The notes under the pieces are model-generated. The model ran no database searches. It saw only the letters and a program-made list of their open reading frames with translations, and had not been told where the DNA came from. Below, piece after piece: positions 8,527 through 18,537 of a stretch of DNA of 40,408 bases. This DNA comes from an uncultured Neisseriaceae bacterium (GTDB lineage: Bacteria; Pseudomonadota; Gammaproteobacteria; Burkholderiales; Neisseriaceae), in the NCBI GenBank assembly GCA_946481965.1, contig CAMLPN010000017.1, forward strand, positions 1 to 40,408, in the 5' to 3' direction. The first letter of the stretch is position 1. Every line of letters starts with the position of its first letter. The position numbers were made by a program, and so were the translations under genes.

Positions 8527-10902
8527 TTAGAACGTGGTCCCTAACTGGAACTGAAACCGTTGTAACTGATCTTCCGGTTTTTTGTGGATAGGATAAGCAT
8601 AACTAAACTTCAGTGGTCCCATAGGCGATAACCAAGTTACTGCTAAACCAGCAGAATAACGAGCTTCATTACTGAGACTGGATTTGTGAGATTTGCCAGA
8701 ATACGGGTCTTTTTCCTGATTAGTGAAATCATAAGTTTTATTATCCCAGACACTACCAGCATCAGCAAATAGGCTTAAACGCACAGTATGCTGATCTTTT
8801 ATACCGGGAAATGGAAAGAGTAATTCTGCAGTAGCGGTGGCAATATAATTACCGCCATAACTTGTGCTATCACTACTGTAATTACCATTACTATATTGAT
8901 TGTAATATTTAGGTCCTAATGTCCCTGACTCAAAGCCACGTACAGAACCTAAACCACCACCACTAAATGCATACATAAATGGCAAATCTTTGGTTTTACC
9001 GTAGCTATCAGCGTAGCCCAACTGACCATACAACATCAGAGTAAAGTTTTTGCTGAGTGGAAAATACCAGCGCTGGTCATGGCTAAAACTATAATATTGT
9101 AAATCGCCACCTGGCAAACCGCTATCCACATTAGCATTAACGATATAACCTCGTGTTGGCCAAACGGCACTGTCGGTCGTGTTACGACCCCAGCCTACGG
9201 TACCCTTGACGATCCAGTTATTTTTACCATGCTCCTTAACAAAATCCCGATATCGTTGTGGTGCATAATCTCCATATACATTTACAGCGAGGTGCTCAAC
9301 ACCTAGACCAAAATTAACACGGTCATGTTCAGTAACCGGAACACCGAGACTCATACCAGCACCAACTGTAGTGGTTTTATAATCCATTGCATTACTTTCT
9401 GATTTGCTTGGATTGTAACCACGGTAGTATAGGTTATAGCCCAGACTAACACCATCTGGAGTAAAATAAGGATCAGTAAATGATAACCCAGCTACCTGAC
9501 TCACTTTGGATCGCGATAACTGTAAACTAGCCGACTTACCGGTACCAAATAAATTATCCTGTGCTATACCGGCAGAAAGGAGCAGACCATCATCCTGAGC
9601 CCAGCCGGCTCCTACGTTAATGGACCCCGTCGAACGCTCTTTAACACTCATGTCCAAATCGACCTGATCTGGGGTATTAGCAACTGGTCTAATGTCTACT
9701 TGTGCGTTATCAAAGTAACCTAATTGCTGAATACGCTCTTTGGAGCGGTTGATTTTCGAAATATCATAAGGGGCACGTTCCATTTGGCGTAACTCGCGAC
9801 GCAATACTTCATCACGAGTTTTGTTATTACCAGTAATATTGATTTGGTTTACATATACTTTTCGATCAGGAATAACGTTAAGGACAAAATCAACAGTACC
9901 ATTACTGTCATTAGGGGTAGGACGCACATCTACCTGACTAAACGCGTAGCCATTACTCCCCATTTGATCCTGAATGGCTTTAATAGTATCAATAAGTTGA
10001 CCGCGGTTATACCACTTACCACGTTTAATTTTGACTAATTTCTGTAATGCTTCTATCGGTACTTCACGGGTATCACCGCCTACGGTAATATCGCCCCAAC
10101 GATAGCGCTCACCCTCATCTACGGTAATGCGGATTAACTGGGATACTTTATCATCACTGTTTTTGATATTGACGTCAGTAATGCGAAAATTCAGATAACC
10201 ATGATCCTGATAAAAGTTAGTTAGATTATCTAGATCGTTCCTAAACTGCCCATCAGAAAAACGATCGTTTTTGGACAACCAGCTCATCCAGTTATGTGGA
10301 CTAAGCGACATCTGTTTACGCAGTTTGGAGGAAGAAAAGTGCTGGTTACCATTAAATTGTATGGATTTGATGGTAGTTGTGGCACCTTCATCAATTTTTA
10401 ACTCTATTGCCACGCGGTTTCGTTCCAGACGAGTTACATTTGGAGTGATGGTGACAGCGGTTTTACCTTTTTGGCGATATGCATCATATAATCCGGTAAT
10501 TGCCTGCTGTAAAATTGCCGGATTAAACACTCGCGATTGACCTAAACCAAAGTTGGCCAAATTTTTCTTAATATCGTTGTTGTTGATGGTTTTACCACCC
10601 GTCACATCTAAGCTACTGATGATGGGACGTTCAACCACAGTTAATAACACCTGATTGCCCATGGTTTCCACACGAATATCATCGAAAAAACCGGTTGCAT
10701 ACAGTTTTTTGACTATATTCTCACCTTCACCATCATTAAAGGTATCGCCAATTTTAACTGGCAGATAACTAAAAACGGTCTTTGGCGCGGTACGCTGTAA
10801 ACCCTCGACCCGAATGTCTTTAATGATAAACGGTTCGACGGCAAGAGCCAGGGAAGAAAGGCCTAAAGCCATTAAACTGACAGTAATCTGTTTTATTTTC
10901 AT
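8527..10902 (-). CDS. bamA: outer-membrane protein assembly factor BamA (Omp85)
   Basis: BamA is the central channel of the machinery that inserts beta-barrel proteins into the outer membrane. The 791-residue protein starts with a signal peptide (about 1-21, cut after ALA). Five POTRA domains follow (about 22-420), beginning FIIKDIRVEGLQRT. The C-terminal 16-strand barrel contains VRGF at 654-657 (the loop-6 motif) and ends LGTTF with the terminal Phe required for barrel recognition. It is three bases downstream of rseP and next to skp, the standard arrangement. Length matches Neisseria Omp85 closely. Confidence 0.97.
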   Translation of the reverse strand: MKIKQITVSLMALGLSSLALAVEPFIIKDIRVEGLQRTAPKTVFSYLPVKIGDTFNDGEGENIVKKLYATGFFDDIRVETMGNQVLLTVVERPIISSLDVTGGKTINNNDIKKNLANFGLGQSRVFNPAILQQAITGLYDAYRQKGKTAVTITPNVTRLERNRVAIELKIDEGATTTIKSIQFNGNQHFSSSKLRKQMSLSPHNWMSWLSKNDRFSDGQFRNDLDNLTNFYQDHGYLNFRITDVNIKNSDDKVSQLIRITVDEGERYRWGDITVGGDTREVPIEALQKLVKIKRGKWYNRGQLIDTIKAIQDQMGSNGYAFSQVDVRPTPNDSNGTVDFVLNVIPDRKVYVNQINITGNNKTRDEVLRRELRQMERAPYDISKINRSKERIQQLGYFDNAQVDIRPVANTPDQVDLDMSVKERSTGSINVGAGWAQDDGLLLSAGIAQDNLFGTGKSASLQLSRSKVSQVAGLSFTDPYFTPDGVSLGYNLYYRGYNPSKSESNAMDYKTTTVGAGMSLGVPVTEHDRVNFGLGVEHLAVNVYGDYAPQRYRDFVKEHGKNNWIVKGTVGWGRNTTDSAVWPTRGYIVNANVDSGLPGGDLQYYSFSHDQRWYFPLSKNFTLMLYGQLGYADSYGKTKDLPFMYAFSGGGLGSVRGFESGTLGPKYYNQYSNGNYSSDSTSYGGNYIATATAELLFPFPGIKDQHTVRLSLFADAGSVWDNKTYDFTNQEKDPYSGKSHKSSLSNEARYSAGLAVTWLSPMGPLKFSYAYPIHKKPEDQLQRFQFQLGTTF

Positions 10903-10905
10903 TAT

Positions 10906-12246
10906 TCATCCAAACAAACGGGTAAGATCATTGAAGAAAGCTACTAACATCAACATTAGCATGGCACCCATGCCGATACGAAGTCCAATTTCTTGTATCC
11001 GTTGGCTTAGTGGTTTACCACGTATCCATTCGACAGCATAATACATTAAATGACCGCCATCTAACATGGGAATAGGTAATAAATTCAACACACCAAGACT
11101 AATGCTCACCAATGCAAGAAATTCTGTATAGCTTTGCCAGCCCAGTGCAGCAGTTTTACCGGCAACATCAGCAATAGTTAACGGACCAGAGAGGTAGTGT
11201 AAGGAGGCCTGGCCAGTTAGTAATTTTGCAAACAGTGATAGCGTCATACTAATATATTCCCAAGTACGCTTAGCAGCTAACTGGATAGATTGTAATAGTT
11301 CGGGCTGATGGTGCTGGCGAATTCGCTTATCCCATGCTTCATCCCGCATGGCACCAACACCAACCTGTCCGATTATCATACCATCCTGCTGCACAGAATC
11401 AGGACGCAAACTGGTACTCAAAATCTGGTTATTACGCTGATAAGTGATATCCAACTTCGCACCAGCGTTGGCTCGCACAATATCAACCCAGTTCTGCCAA
11501 CTGGTTAGTTTCTCACCATTAACGGTTAGCAGAATGTCTCCAATCTGCAATCCAGATTTAGCAGCAACACTATCTGGCATCACCGCACCAACCCGATTGG
11601 TAACTTTGAATGGTACGATACCGATGTAGCCGGATTTAGCCACATCATCGGCAGCTGCCGTACCGGCAATGTTCAGTTGGCGAATAGCCTGTTGACCAGC
11701 AGCAGTAGTAACAGCAACTTTGACAGGTCCGCTATCCAGATTCAACATAATTTTTGTCTGCGCATCAGACCAATTTGTCACAGGCTGACCGTTGACATAA
11801 TTGATACGATCTTCCGGCTGGAAACCAGCACTAGCCGCAACACTACCCTGTTCAACCATACCCACCCATGGTTGTATCTGAGTAATACCACCAATACCAA
11901 AACTGGCAGTATACAATAATATAGCTAAAATCAGATTGGTTAAGGGCCCGGCAACAACAATGGCAATCCGTTTAAGTGGATGTTGACGATCAAATGCATA
12001 AGGTAAATCGGCTTCACTGACATCACCTTCGCGCGTATCGACCATTTTGACATAACCACCAAGAGGAATAGGGGCTAGACACCATTCAATATCTGCTCTT
12101 TTATGACAAAAAAACGGTTTACCAAAGCCTATACTGAAGCGCAACACTTTAACGCCACAAAGCCGGGCAACGATAAGATGCCCCAATTCGTGCAAACTTA
12201 CCAAAAGTAAGATTGCTACAATAAAAGCAATGATGGTTAACAGCAT
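10906..12246 (-). CDS. rseP: inner-membrane site-2 zinc metalloprotease RseP
   Basis: RseP cleaves membrane-spanning segments, classically the anti-sigma factor in the envelope stress response and leftover signal peptides. The 446-residue protein has HELGH at 19-23 in the first membrane helix (zinc ligands His19, His23 and catalytic Glu20). The matching LLPIPMLDGGH near the C-terminus places the third ligand at Asp396. Between them lie two PDZ regions; visible pieces are GSVAASAGFQPEDRI and DSVAAKSGLQIGDILLTVNG. A final membrane helix closes the protein. It lies between dxr and bamA, as in many proteobacteria. Its substrate in this organism cannot be read from the window, which contains no sigma-E/anti-sigma pair. 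Confidence 0.95.
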   Translation of the reverse strand: MLLTIIAFIVAILLLVSLHELGHLIVARLCGVKVLRFSIGFGKPFFCHKRADIEWCLAPIPLGGYVKMVDTREGDVSEADLPYAFDRQHPLKRIAIVVAGPLTNLILAILLYTASFGIGGITQIQPWVGMVEQGSVAASAGFQPEDRINYVNGQPVTNWSDAQTKIMLNLDSGPVKVAVTTAAGQQAIRQLNIAGTAAADDVAKSGYIGIVPFKVTNRVGAVMPDSVAAKSGLQIGDILLTVNGEKLTSWQNWVDIVRANAGAKLDITYQRNNQILSTSLRPDSVQQDGMIIGQVGVGAMRDEAWDKRIRQHHQPELLQSIQLAAKRTWEYISMTLSLFAKLLTGQASLHYLSGPLTIADVAGKTAALGWQSYTEFLALVSISLGVLNLLPIPMLDGGHLMYYAVEWIRGKPLSQRIQEIGLRIGMGAMLMLMLVAFFNDLTRLFG

Positions 12247-12264
12247 AGTTTCTCCGGATCTAGA

Positions 12265-13464
12265 TTAAATAGTATGAGTATGGACCAAATTTTCTGCGGC
12301 CGTACGTACTTGTTGGTCTAGCTGTAGCAATTCTTTAATGTCTGTCGCTGTATGTCCACTAAACAGTTGTAAGCAGCTATCAACTACCCTAGCGATATCC
12401 ATAAAGCCAACCAGCTTATGCAGAAATGCGCCAACAGCTATTTCATTAGCTGCGTTTAATATACACGCACTGGCGTCATTACTGCTATGTAATACTTCAT
12501 AAGCCAGTTTTAAACAAGGGAAGCGATCGAAATCCGCAGCCAGAAAATTTAATCCATTTAGGCAAGTAAAATCCAACTGCTTAGCACCGGAATTGATTCG
12601 TTGTGGCAAGCCCAGACAGTGAGCAATCGGTATGCGCATATCCGCTTCGCCCATTTGCGCCAGAACTGACCCATCTATATAGCGTACCATACTATGCACT
12701 ACACTTTGCGGATGAATAATGACTTCGAGCTGTTTAGCCGGCGCATTAAATAGCCAGTGAGCCTCAATCAGTTCTAGTCCTTTATTCATCATGGTGGCAG
12801 AATCAACAGAGATTTTCTGCCCCATACTCCAATTGGGATGTTTGACCGCCTGTTCAGGGGTAATGCGGGCAAAATCACTCAGGGGAGTATGCAGGAAAGG
12901 GCCACCGGAAGCGGTAAGAATTAGTGATGCTATACCAGCCTGAACCAAATCACCCTGATAATCTGTGGGTAAAACCTGATAAATGGCATTGTGTTCACTA
13001 TCAACGGGAAGCAACTGTGCATTAGACTGCTGTACTGCCTGCATAAATAAGGCACCAGCAACAACTAAAGTTTCTTTATTGGCAAGATAAATAGTTTTAC
13101 CTGCTTGAGCGGCCGACAAAGTTGGCAGCAAACCAGCTGCTCCAACTATTGCGGCCATCACGGCATCGGTTTCATTAGCCTGCGCCACATGGCACAGCGC
13201 CTCTTCACCATACAATACTTCGGTGTTGATGGCGGCAATACGAAAACGCTGTTGTAATTTGACTGCATCGGTTTGTTTTGCCACCACAGCATATACGGGT
13301 TGAAAACGCAGACATAAATCTGCTAATCGCTCAATCTGTTGGTAAGCAGTGAGAGCAAAAACACTGAAGCGATCGGGATGACGACTGATCACATCCAGTG
13401 TACTCAGACCAATGCTGCCAGTGGCACCGAGAATAGTTATGGCGGTTTTATGATGGCTACTCAT
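12265..13464 (-). CDS. dxr: 1-deoxy-D-xylulose 5-phosphate reductoisomerase
   Basis: Dxr converts DXP to 2-C-methylerythritol 4-phosphate with NADPH, the committed step of the MEP isoprenoid pathway, and so feeds the undecaprenyl carrier made by UppS upstream. Visible features are the nucleotide-binding loop ILGATGSIG at the N-terminus, ANKETLVVAG, the metal/substrate motif LLPVDSEHNAI, TASGGPF, and the flexible loop region NWSMGQKISVDSATMMNKGLELIEA (in pieces). The ATG at 13464 gives 399 residues, the family norm; a TTG 33 bases upstream would overlap cdsA and add a non-conserved extension. The start lies 14 bases after the cdsA stop. Confidence 0.96.
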   Translation of the reverse strand: MSSHHKTAITILGATGSIGLSTLDVISRHPDRFSVFALTAYQQIERLADLCLRFQPVYAVVAKQTDAVKLQQRFRIAAINTEVLYGEEALCHVAQANETDAVMAAIVGAAGLLPTLSAAQAGKTIYLANKETLVVAGALFMQAVQQSNAQLLPVDSEHNAIYQVLPTDYQGDLVQAGIASLILTASGGPFLHTPLSDFARITPEQAVKHPNWSMGQKISVDSATMMNKGLELIEAHWLFNAPAKQLEVIIHPQSVVHSMVRYIDGSVLAQMGEADMRIPIAHCLGLPQRINSGAKQLDFTCLNGLNFLAADFDRFPCLKLAYEVLHSSNDASACILNAANEIAVGAFLHKLVGFMDIARVVDSCLQLFSGHTATDIKELLQLDQQVRTAAENLVHTHTI

Positions 13465-13478
13465 ATTCAGAACCACTT

Positions 13479-14291
13479 TTACAATAAAGCCAACCAATGA
13501 AGAGCGACATAAACACTGAGTACGGAAATCATAGAATCAACCCGATCGAATACGCCACCGTGTCCGGGTAAAAGCTGGCTACTGTCTTTAATACCGGCCG
13601 CACGTTTGAGCCAGCTTTCCAGCAAATCTCCAACAATACTGACTATTGTTAGAATCAAGGCTATTAACAGGGTTTGCCAGAGTGGCAAAGCTACTGGCAA
13701 CCAGTGTTGTTGCTGCAAAATGAAGGTATAAATAGCAACAAAGACAACAGCACCAATCGCGCCCTCCCAGCTTTTGTTAGGACTGATAGTAGGTGCCAGT
13801 TTATGTTTGCCCATAGTACGACCACAGCAATAGGCGGCGATATCAGCAATCCACACCAACGCCATAATCGCTAATAATGCCCAAGCTGAATTGGCATCAG
13901 GACGCAAATTAACTAAGGCAAGCCAAAAGGGTACCATCAGCACCCAGCCGATTATCGTGCCAACAAATTTAGATTTGATTTTCCATTTGTATTTCAACCA
14001 CAATGGCACCACTAGCAACCAAAAAAGCAGACTTGTTATTTGTATTACCTGCAACAAAATTGTAGAAAAGGTTGGTTGTTGAAGATAGAAGAGAATACCA
14101 ATACTGGCTGTGATTAGCAGATAGAAAGTATTCTGGAGCGGGCTCATGTGGATGATACGGGCGTATTCCCATAATGCCAGTAAGGCGATTAGTCCAGAAA
14201 ATGCTGCCCATAAAGAAGAATCTGCCCAAAACAACATCCCAATCATTAAGGGTAATAAAACTAAGGCAGTAAGTATACGTTGTTTAAGCAT
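13479..14291 (-). CDS. cdsA: phosphatidate cytidylyltransferase CdsA
   Basis: CdsA makes CDP-diacylglycerol from phosphatidate and CTP at the inner membrane, the precursor of all phospholipids. The 270-residue protein has about eight hydrophobic segments and the family signature near the C-terminus: SWLKRAAGIKDSSQLLPGHG followed by GVFDRVDS, with the conserved KD, HGG and DR-D residues that bind metal and CTP. PNKSWEGAIG is another conserved CdsA stretch. It follows uppS after five bases and precedes dxr, the conserved order in proteobacteria. Confidence 0.96.
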   Translation of the reverse strand: MLKQRILTALVLLPLMIGMLFWADSSLWAAFSGLIALLALWEYARIIHMSPLQNTFYLLITASIGILFYLQQPTFSTILLQVIQITSLLFWLLVVPLWLKYKWKIKSKFVGTIIGWVLMVPFWLALVNLRPDANSAWALLAIMALVWIADIAAYCCGRTMGKHKLAPTISPNKSWEGAIGAVVFVAIYTFILQQQHWLPVALPLWQTLLIALILTIVSIVGDLLESWLKRAAGIKDSSQLLPGHGGVFDRVDSMISVLSVYVALHWLALL

Positions 14292-14296
14292 AAGGA

Positions 14297-15046
14297 TCAG
14301 GGACGCTGTTGAGAGACTGGTAACTGCTCAGAAGTTCGACCAAAACGACGTTCTCGTTGTTGATATGACTGTATAGCAATGGTCAGCTGAGCCTTATCAA
14401 AGTCCGGCCATAATACTTGAGTAAAATACAGTTCAGTATAGGCTAATTGCCAGAGTAAAAAATTACTGATACGGGTTTCGCCACCAGTACGAATAAACAA
14501 ATCAGGTTCTGGAGCATCGCCCAGTGATAAATAAGGCAAAATTGACGCTTCAGTCAATTCTGTCTCACCGCAACGAATGGCCTGATTAACTGCCTGCAGA
14601 ATATCCCAGCGACCACCGTAGTCAGCAGCAATAGTCAGCGTCAGACCAGTATTATTTGCCGTCAGGGCTTCTGCCTGTTCAATGCCACTGACAATTTCTG
14701 CCGCAAAGCGACTGCGGTCACCAATGACACGCAGGCGCAGATTATTTTTATGTAGCTTTTGCACGCGTTTTTGCAATGATTGCAGAAAAAGACTCATTAA
14801 AAAATTAACTTCATCCAGTGGTCTGCGCCAGTTTTCGGTAGAAAAAGCAAATACGGTCAGATAACGAACACCCACGCGAGAACAGTTGGCGGTCATTTCT
14901 TCCAGCATTTCCAGCCCTTTTTTATGACCCATGATACGGGGCATCAGGCGTTTTTTTGCCCAGCGACCATTACCGTCCATGATGACAGCTATATGCTGTG
15001 GAATATCGGTATGGGCAGGAACATTTTGAGTACTACTGATAGTCAA
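14297..15046 (-). CDS. uppS: isoprenyl (undecaprenyl) diphosphate synthase UppS
   Basis: UppS adds eight isopentenyl units to farnesyl diphosphate to make the C55 carrier for peptidoglycan and O-antigen precursors. The cis-prenyltransferase motifs are present: VIMDGNGRWAKKR with catalytic Asp24, TVFAFSTENWRRP, ADYGGRWDI, and LFIRTGGETRISNFLLWQLA followed by YTELYF. The start is a TTG at 15044-15046; AAGGA lies six bases upstream. No ATG occurs before Met23 in the catalytic motif, so the TTG start is well supported and is a point where automatic calls may err. The protein has 249 residues. It lies 26 bases after frr. Confidence 0.95.
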   Translation of the reverse strand: MTISSTQNVPAHTDIPQHIAVIMDGNGRWAKKRLMPRIMGHKKGLEMLEEMTANCSRVGVRYLTVFAFSTENWRRPLDEVNFLMSLFLQSLQKRVQKLHKNNLRLRVIGDRSRFAAEIVSGIEQAEALTANNTGLTLTIAADYGGRWDILQAVNQAIRCGETELTEASILPYLSLGDAPEPDLFIRTGGETRISNFLLWQLAYTELYFTQVLWPDFDKAQLTIAIQSYQQRERRFGRTSEQLPVSQQRP

Positions 15047-15072
15047 TGTACTTCCTTTTCAGCCAGATTAGA

Positions 15073-15630
15073 TTAGATAGCCATTAAATCAGCTTCTTTG
15101 ACGGCTAACATTTTATCGATATCTGCAATATATTTGTCAGTGATTTTCTGGATAGCTTCTTCTCCACGGCGTGCTTCATCTTCACTGATTTCTTTATCTT
15201 TCAAGAGCCGTTTCAGATCGTTGTTAGCATCACGACGAACATTACGCACAACAACACGCCCGTCTTCCACTTCACCGCGCACAACTTTAATCAAATCTTT
15301 ACGACGTTCTTCTGTCAGCATCGGCATAGGAACACGAATCAAATCGCCCATCGCAGCTGGATTTAAACCGAGACTGGAATTGCGAATTGCTTTTTCGATA
15401 GCAGCGGCCATTTTGCTTTCGTAAGGTTTAACACCAATAGTTCGGGCATCAATCAAAGTCACGTTGGCCACCTGACTGATCGAAACCATACTACCATAAT
15501 ATTCTACTTCCACCTGATCCAGCAAACCGGTATGCGCACGTCCAGTACGGACTTTAGATAAATTTTCGCGCAATACTTCGATTGATTTCTGCATTTTAGT
15601 TTCAGCAGTACGTTGAATTTCGTTAATCAT
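15073..15630 (-). CDS. frr: ribosome recycling factor
   Basis: With EF-G this factor splits the post-termination ribosome. The ATG at 15630 gives exactly 185 residues, the E. coli length, starting [16 protein letters not shown] as in the family. AGGA lies eight bases upstream. Earlier in-frame starts would add residues not found in relatives. Conserved features include the three-helix bundle segments [23 protein letters not shown] and [19 protein letters not shown]. It follows pyrH on the same strand. Confidence 0.96.
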   Translation of the reverse strand: MINEIQRTAETKMQKSIEVLRENLSKVRTGRAHTGLLDQVEVEYYGSMVSISQVANVTLIDARTIGVKPYESKMAAAIEKAIRNSSLGLNPAAMGDLIRVPMPMLTEERRKDLIKVVRGEVEDGRVVVRNVRRDANNDLKRLLKDKEISEDEARRGEEAIQKITDKYIADIDKMLAVKEADLMAI

Positions 15631-15759
15631 GAACATTCCTGTCTGATTCGGCTGCGTTAATTTCATTCCGGTCAGATTTTTCTATTACCGGAAACGGATA
15701 AACGCGCATACTAACCCAGTTATACATGTAGCCACAAGCGTGTTTATTGATTCGGTCAA

Positions 15760-16479
15760 TTATATATGTACCAGTGTACCTACGTCTTCGCCCATAATAA
15801 CCTGTTTTAATGCTCCTGGTTTAAATATACCAAAAACAATGATATTCAATTTTTGCTCACGGCACAGAGCAAATGCCGTGGCATCCATTACTTTGAGATT
15901 CTGATTAATCGCATCATCAAAGGTAATTTGTTGATAGCGCTTGGCATCAGGATTGGTTTTCGGATCGGCTGCGTATACGCCATCGACATTTGTTGCTTTC
16001 AACATAATATCACAGTTCATTTCCACACCGCGCAAACTGGCAGCAGTATCGGTAGTAAAAAACGGGTTACCGGTACCGGCGGCAAATATGACAACTTTAC
16101 CCTCTTCCAGATATTGAATTGCCTTAGGACGAGCATAAGTCTCTGCCACTTGTTGCATACTCAAAGCAGACTGTACTCGAGCCTTCACATTTTGACTTTC
16201 AAATGCTTCTTTCAATGCCAACGCATTCATAACCGTAGCCATCATACCCATATAATCAGCAGTTGCGCGCTCCATACCTTTAGCGGATTGTGCCATGCCT
16301 CGGAAAATATTTCCGCCACCAATGACAATAGCCACTTCCACACCCATATCGACTACTTCTTTAACCTGCGCTGCAATTTGCATGATGGTATCGCGATTGA
16401 TACCAAAAGCATCAGGTCCCATTAATGCTTCGCCGGATAATTTCAATAAAACGCGCTTATATTTTGCTGGTTTAGTCAT
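15760..16479 (-). CDS. pyrH: UMP kinase PyrH
   Basis: PyrH phosphorylates UMP to UDP, as a hexamer of the amino-acid-kinase fold that is usually activated by GTP and inhibited by UTP. The 239-residue protein shows the N-terminal phosphate loop [15 protein letters not shown], the [11 protein letters not shown] motif, [16 protein letters not shown], and [19 protein letters not shown], all diagnostic. AGAG lies ahead of the ATG at 16479. The pyrH-frr pair downstream of tsf is the usual bacterial order. Confidence 0.97.
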   Translation of the reverse strand: MTKPAKYKRVLLKLSGEALMGPDAFGINRDTIMQIAAQVKEVVDMGVEVAIVIGGGNIFRGMAQSAKGMERATADYMGMMATVMNALALKEAFESQNVKARVQSALSMQQVAETYARPKAIQYLEEGKVVIFAAGTGNPFFTTDTAASLRGVEMNCDIMLKATNVDGVYAADPKTNPDAKRYQQITFDDAINQNLKVMDATAFALCREQKLNIIVFGIFKPGALKQVIMGEDVGTLVHI

Positions 16480-16593
16480 GATTGCTCTTTCTGTAATTTG
16501 CCATTGGATAACCTGTAGCTATCACTTTAATTTTAAAATGGACTGATGGGAACTTTTATTTAAGATATCTATTTGAGTTAAAACAAACAGCTT

Positions 16594-16634
16594 AAAAAAA
16601 AGCACCCTGATTCAGTGGTCTGAATCAAGAGTGC
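16594..16634 (-). terminator. intrinsic terminator after tsf
   Basis: On the minus strand, 18 bases after the tsf stop, a strong stem pairs GCACTCTTGATTCAG with CTGAATCAGGGTGC (one small mismatch region) around ACCA. It is followed by a run of eight T. This should end most transcripts of the rpsB-tsf unit before pyrH, which then needs its own promoter in 16480-16590. Confidence 0.85.
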
Positions 16635-16651
16635 CCATGGCAACAATAGCC

Positions 16652-17524
16652 TTATACTTTAGAAGCTGCCGCTACCTCAGCTGCATAATCCACTTCTTTT
16701 TTCTCAATACCTTCGCCTACATGGAAGGCCACAAAACGATTCACAACGGCATTTTGTTCTTTGAGGAATTTTTCCACCGTCAGGTCCGGATTAATAACAA
16801 ACTGCTGACCAAGCAAAGTAACTTCAGCCAGGAATTTCTGCACCCGGCCTTCAACCATTTTTTCAATAATATTAGCTGGTTTACCGGAGGCAGCAGCCTG
16901 CTCCTGATAAATATGACGCTCTTTAGCAACCAGCTCTGGATCAACTTCAGCAGCTGACACACATTTTGGTTTAGAAGCGGCAATATGCATTGCTACCTGA
17001 CGGATAGCCTGAGCATCCCCGCCTTTATGTTCAACCATAACACCAATTTTGGTACCATGCATGTAGGTAACCAGACTGCCATCGGTTTCAATACGCTCAA
17101 AACGACGAACAGTAATATTTTCGCCCAGTTTAGCGATAACGGCTTTACGTGCTTCTTCTACGGTAACACCATCGTCAGTTTTCGTTTCAGCTAATGCTTC
17201 CAGTGTAGCTGGATTGTGTACAGCTACTGCTTTTGCAACTGACTGAGCGAATGCCACAAAGCTGGCATCTTTAGCAACAAAATCAGTTTCACAGTTGATT
17301 TCAGCCAATGCACCAACCTGACCATCAACATATTCAGCAACAACACCTTCTGCTGCGGTACGACCAGCTAGTTTACCTGCCTTGGCACCAGATTTAATAC
17401 GCAGAATTTCTTCGGCTTTTTCCATATCACCTTCAGCTTCTACCAAGGCTTTTTTACATTCCATCATGCCTAGACCGGTAGCAGCACGCAAATCACCTAC
17501 CATTTTTGCAGTAATTGCAGCCAT
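16652..17524 (-). CDS. tsf: translation elongation factor Ts
   Basis: EF-Ts exchanges GDP for GTP on EF-Tu. The 290-residue protein begins with the UBA-like domain ([20 protein letters not shown]), followed by the CETDFVAKD core whose TDFV residues enter EF-Tu near its magnesium site. The C-terminal dimerisation part holds [15 protein letters not shown] lies seven bases ahead of the ATG at 17524. It follows rpsB after 114 bases that include a probable attenuating hairpin. Confidence 0.97.
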   Translation of the reverse strand: MAAITAKMVGDLRAATGLGMMECKKALVEAEGDMEKAEEILRIKSGAKAGKLAGRTAAEGVVAEYVDGQVGALAEINCETDFVAKDASFVAFAQSVAKAVAVHNPATLEALAETKTDDGVTVEEARKAVIAKLGENITVRRFERIETDGSLVTYMHGTKIGVMVEHKGGDAQAIRQVAMHIAASKPKCVSAAEVDPELVAKERHIYQEQAAASGKPANIIEKMVEGRVQKFLAEVTLLGQQFVINPDLTVEKFLKEQNAVVNRFVAFHVGEGIEKKEVDYAAEVAAASKV

Positions 17525-17584
17525 GTTTTACTCCTTAAACTTGATTACATTCAGCCGGTGTACGATCCGACTGAAAAATTATTT

Positions 17585-17609
17585 AAAAAAAAGGGGCATA
17601 GCTGTCCCC
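17585..17609 (-). terminator. probable attenuator or partial terminator between rpsB and tsf
   Basis: On the minus strand GGGG-ACAGCTATG-CCCC is followed at once by eight T. The stem is short (four GC pairs with a nine-base loop), so read-through is likely. Similar hairpins between rpsB and tsf lower tsf output relative to S2 in other bacteria. That role is an inference here. Confidence 0.5.
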
Positions 17610-17638
17610 TTCTTTTACAAAAAACGGTAAATACCCGA

Positions 17639-18391
17639 TTATTCAGCAGCAGCGGTAGCAGCTTGCTTTTCTTCTGCTGCCTGTGCAGCCTGCACAACTT
17701 CCTGTAAAGATTGAGATTTACCTTCCAGAATAGCATCGGCAATACCGCGGCAATATAAACGAATGGCTTTAGCAGAGTCATCATTACCCGGAATGACGTA
17801 TTTCACGTCATCAGGACTGTTATTGGTATCTACCACGGCAATGACGGGAATGCCCAGTTTAGCAGCTTCAACCAGAGTACCTTTTTGATAACCGGTATCA
17901 ATAACAAAAATCGCATCTGGCAAGCCTTTCATATCTTTGATACCGCCCAAAGAGCGTTCCAGCTTGGCTACTTCACGCTGCATTTCCAGAATTTCTTTTT
18001 TACCGTAACCGGCTTCAGTAGCATTTTCCAAAGCAGCAGTTTTTTCTTCCAGACGTTTGATAGATTGTTTTACGGTTTTGTAATTGGTCAGCATACCACC
18101 TAACCAGCGGTGATCCACATAAGGAGCACCAGCGCGGGTAGCTTCTTCTTTGATGATATCGCGAGCCTGACGTTTAGTACCAACAAACAATACAGTACCT
18201 TTATTAGCAGCCAGACGGCGCACAACATCCTGTGCTTCCACAAACATCGGCAAAGTTTTTTCCAGATTGATAATGTGGATTTTATTACGTGCACCGAAAA
18301 TGTATTCAGCCATTTTCGGATTCCAGTAACGAGTTTGGTGACCAAAGTGTACGCCGGCTTCAAGCATCTGGCGCATAGTAATTTGTGACAT
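17639..18391 (-). CDS. rpsB: 30S ribosomal protein S2
   Basis: S2 binds the 30S subunit near S1 and the mRNA exit. The protein begins [20 protein letters not shown], with the conserved [13 protein letters not shown] and [17 protein letters not shown] segments. [24 protein letters not shown] and the VDTNNSP motif follow, then a short Ala/Gln/Glu-rich tail. The ATG at 18391 has AAGGAT nine bases upstream; an earlier in-frame start would add 14 non-conserved residues. Final length is 250. It heads the minus-strand envelope/translation block, with a leader of about 110 bases from the promoter at 18509-18537. Confidence 0.97.
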   Translation of the reverse strand: MSQITMRQMLEAGVHFGHQTRYWNPKMAEYIFGARNKIHIINLEKTLPMFVEAQDVVRRLAANKGTVLFVGTKRQARDIIKEEATRAGAPYVDHRWLGGMLTNYKTVKQSIKRLEEKTAALENATEAGYGKKEILEMQREVAKLERSLGGIKDMKGLPDAIFVIDTGYQKGTLVEAAKLGIPVIAVVDTNNSPDDVKYVIPGNDDSAKAIRLYCRGIADAILEGKSQSLQEVVQAAQAAEEKQAATAAAE

Positions 18392-18485
18392 AATTCTTAT
18401 CCTTAAAGGGTTAAGCCTGACATCGCCACGCATAGAACTCTTGTACAGAGCACCCTTTCGCGTACGATGCGAGCGTTACATGTTA

Positions 18486-18501
18486 TTTTACCGAGGTAAA
18501 A
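18486..18501 (-). repeat. hairpin at the start of the rpsB leader
   Basis: TTTTACC-GA-GGTAAAA is a perfect 7-bp inverted repeat. On the minus strand it lies just downstream of the predicted -10 box, so the rpsB mRNA would start with, or very near, this stem. It may protect the 5' end or take part in S2 feedback. Neither role can be read from sequence alone. Confidence 0.5.
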
Positions 18502-18508
18502 CGGTAAG

Positions 18509-18537
18509 ATGATACAGAAAAAAATAGCTTTCTACAA
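18509..18537 (-). promoter_or_regulatory. predicted sigma-70 promoter of rpsB
   Basis: On the minus strand TTGTAG (-35, 18532-18537) and TATCAT (-10, 18509-18514) are separated by exactly 17 bases, and the spacer is T-rich. Transcription would start near 18502, leaving a leader of about 110 bases before the rpsB ATG. The site lies in the divergent region between rpsB and the plus-strand 5-formyl-THF cyclo-ligase gene. Confidence 0.5.

Noticed and set aside
15631-15759. CCGGT...ACCGG stem between pyrH and frr as a terminator
   Set aside because: Five base pairs with a long loop and no T tract; not convincing.
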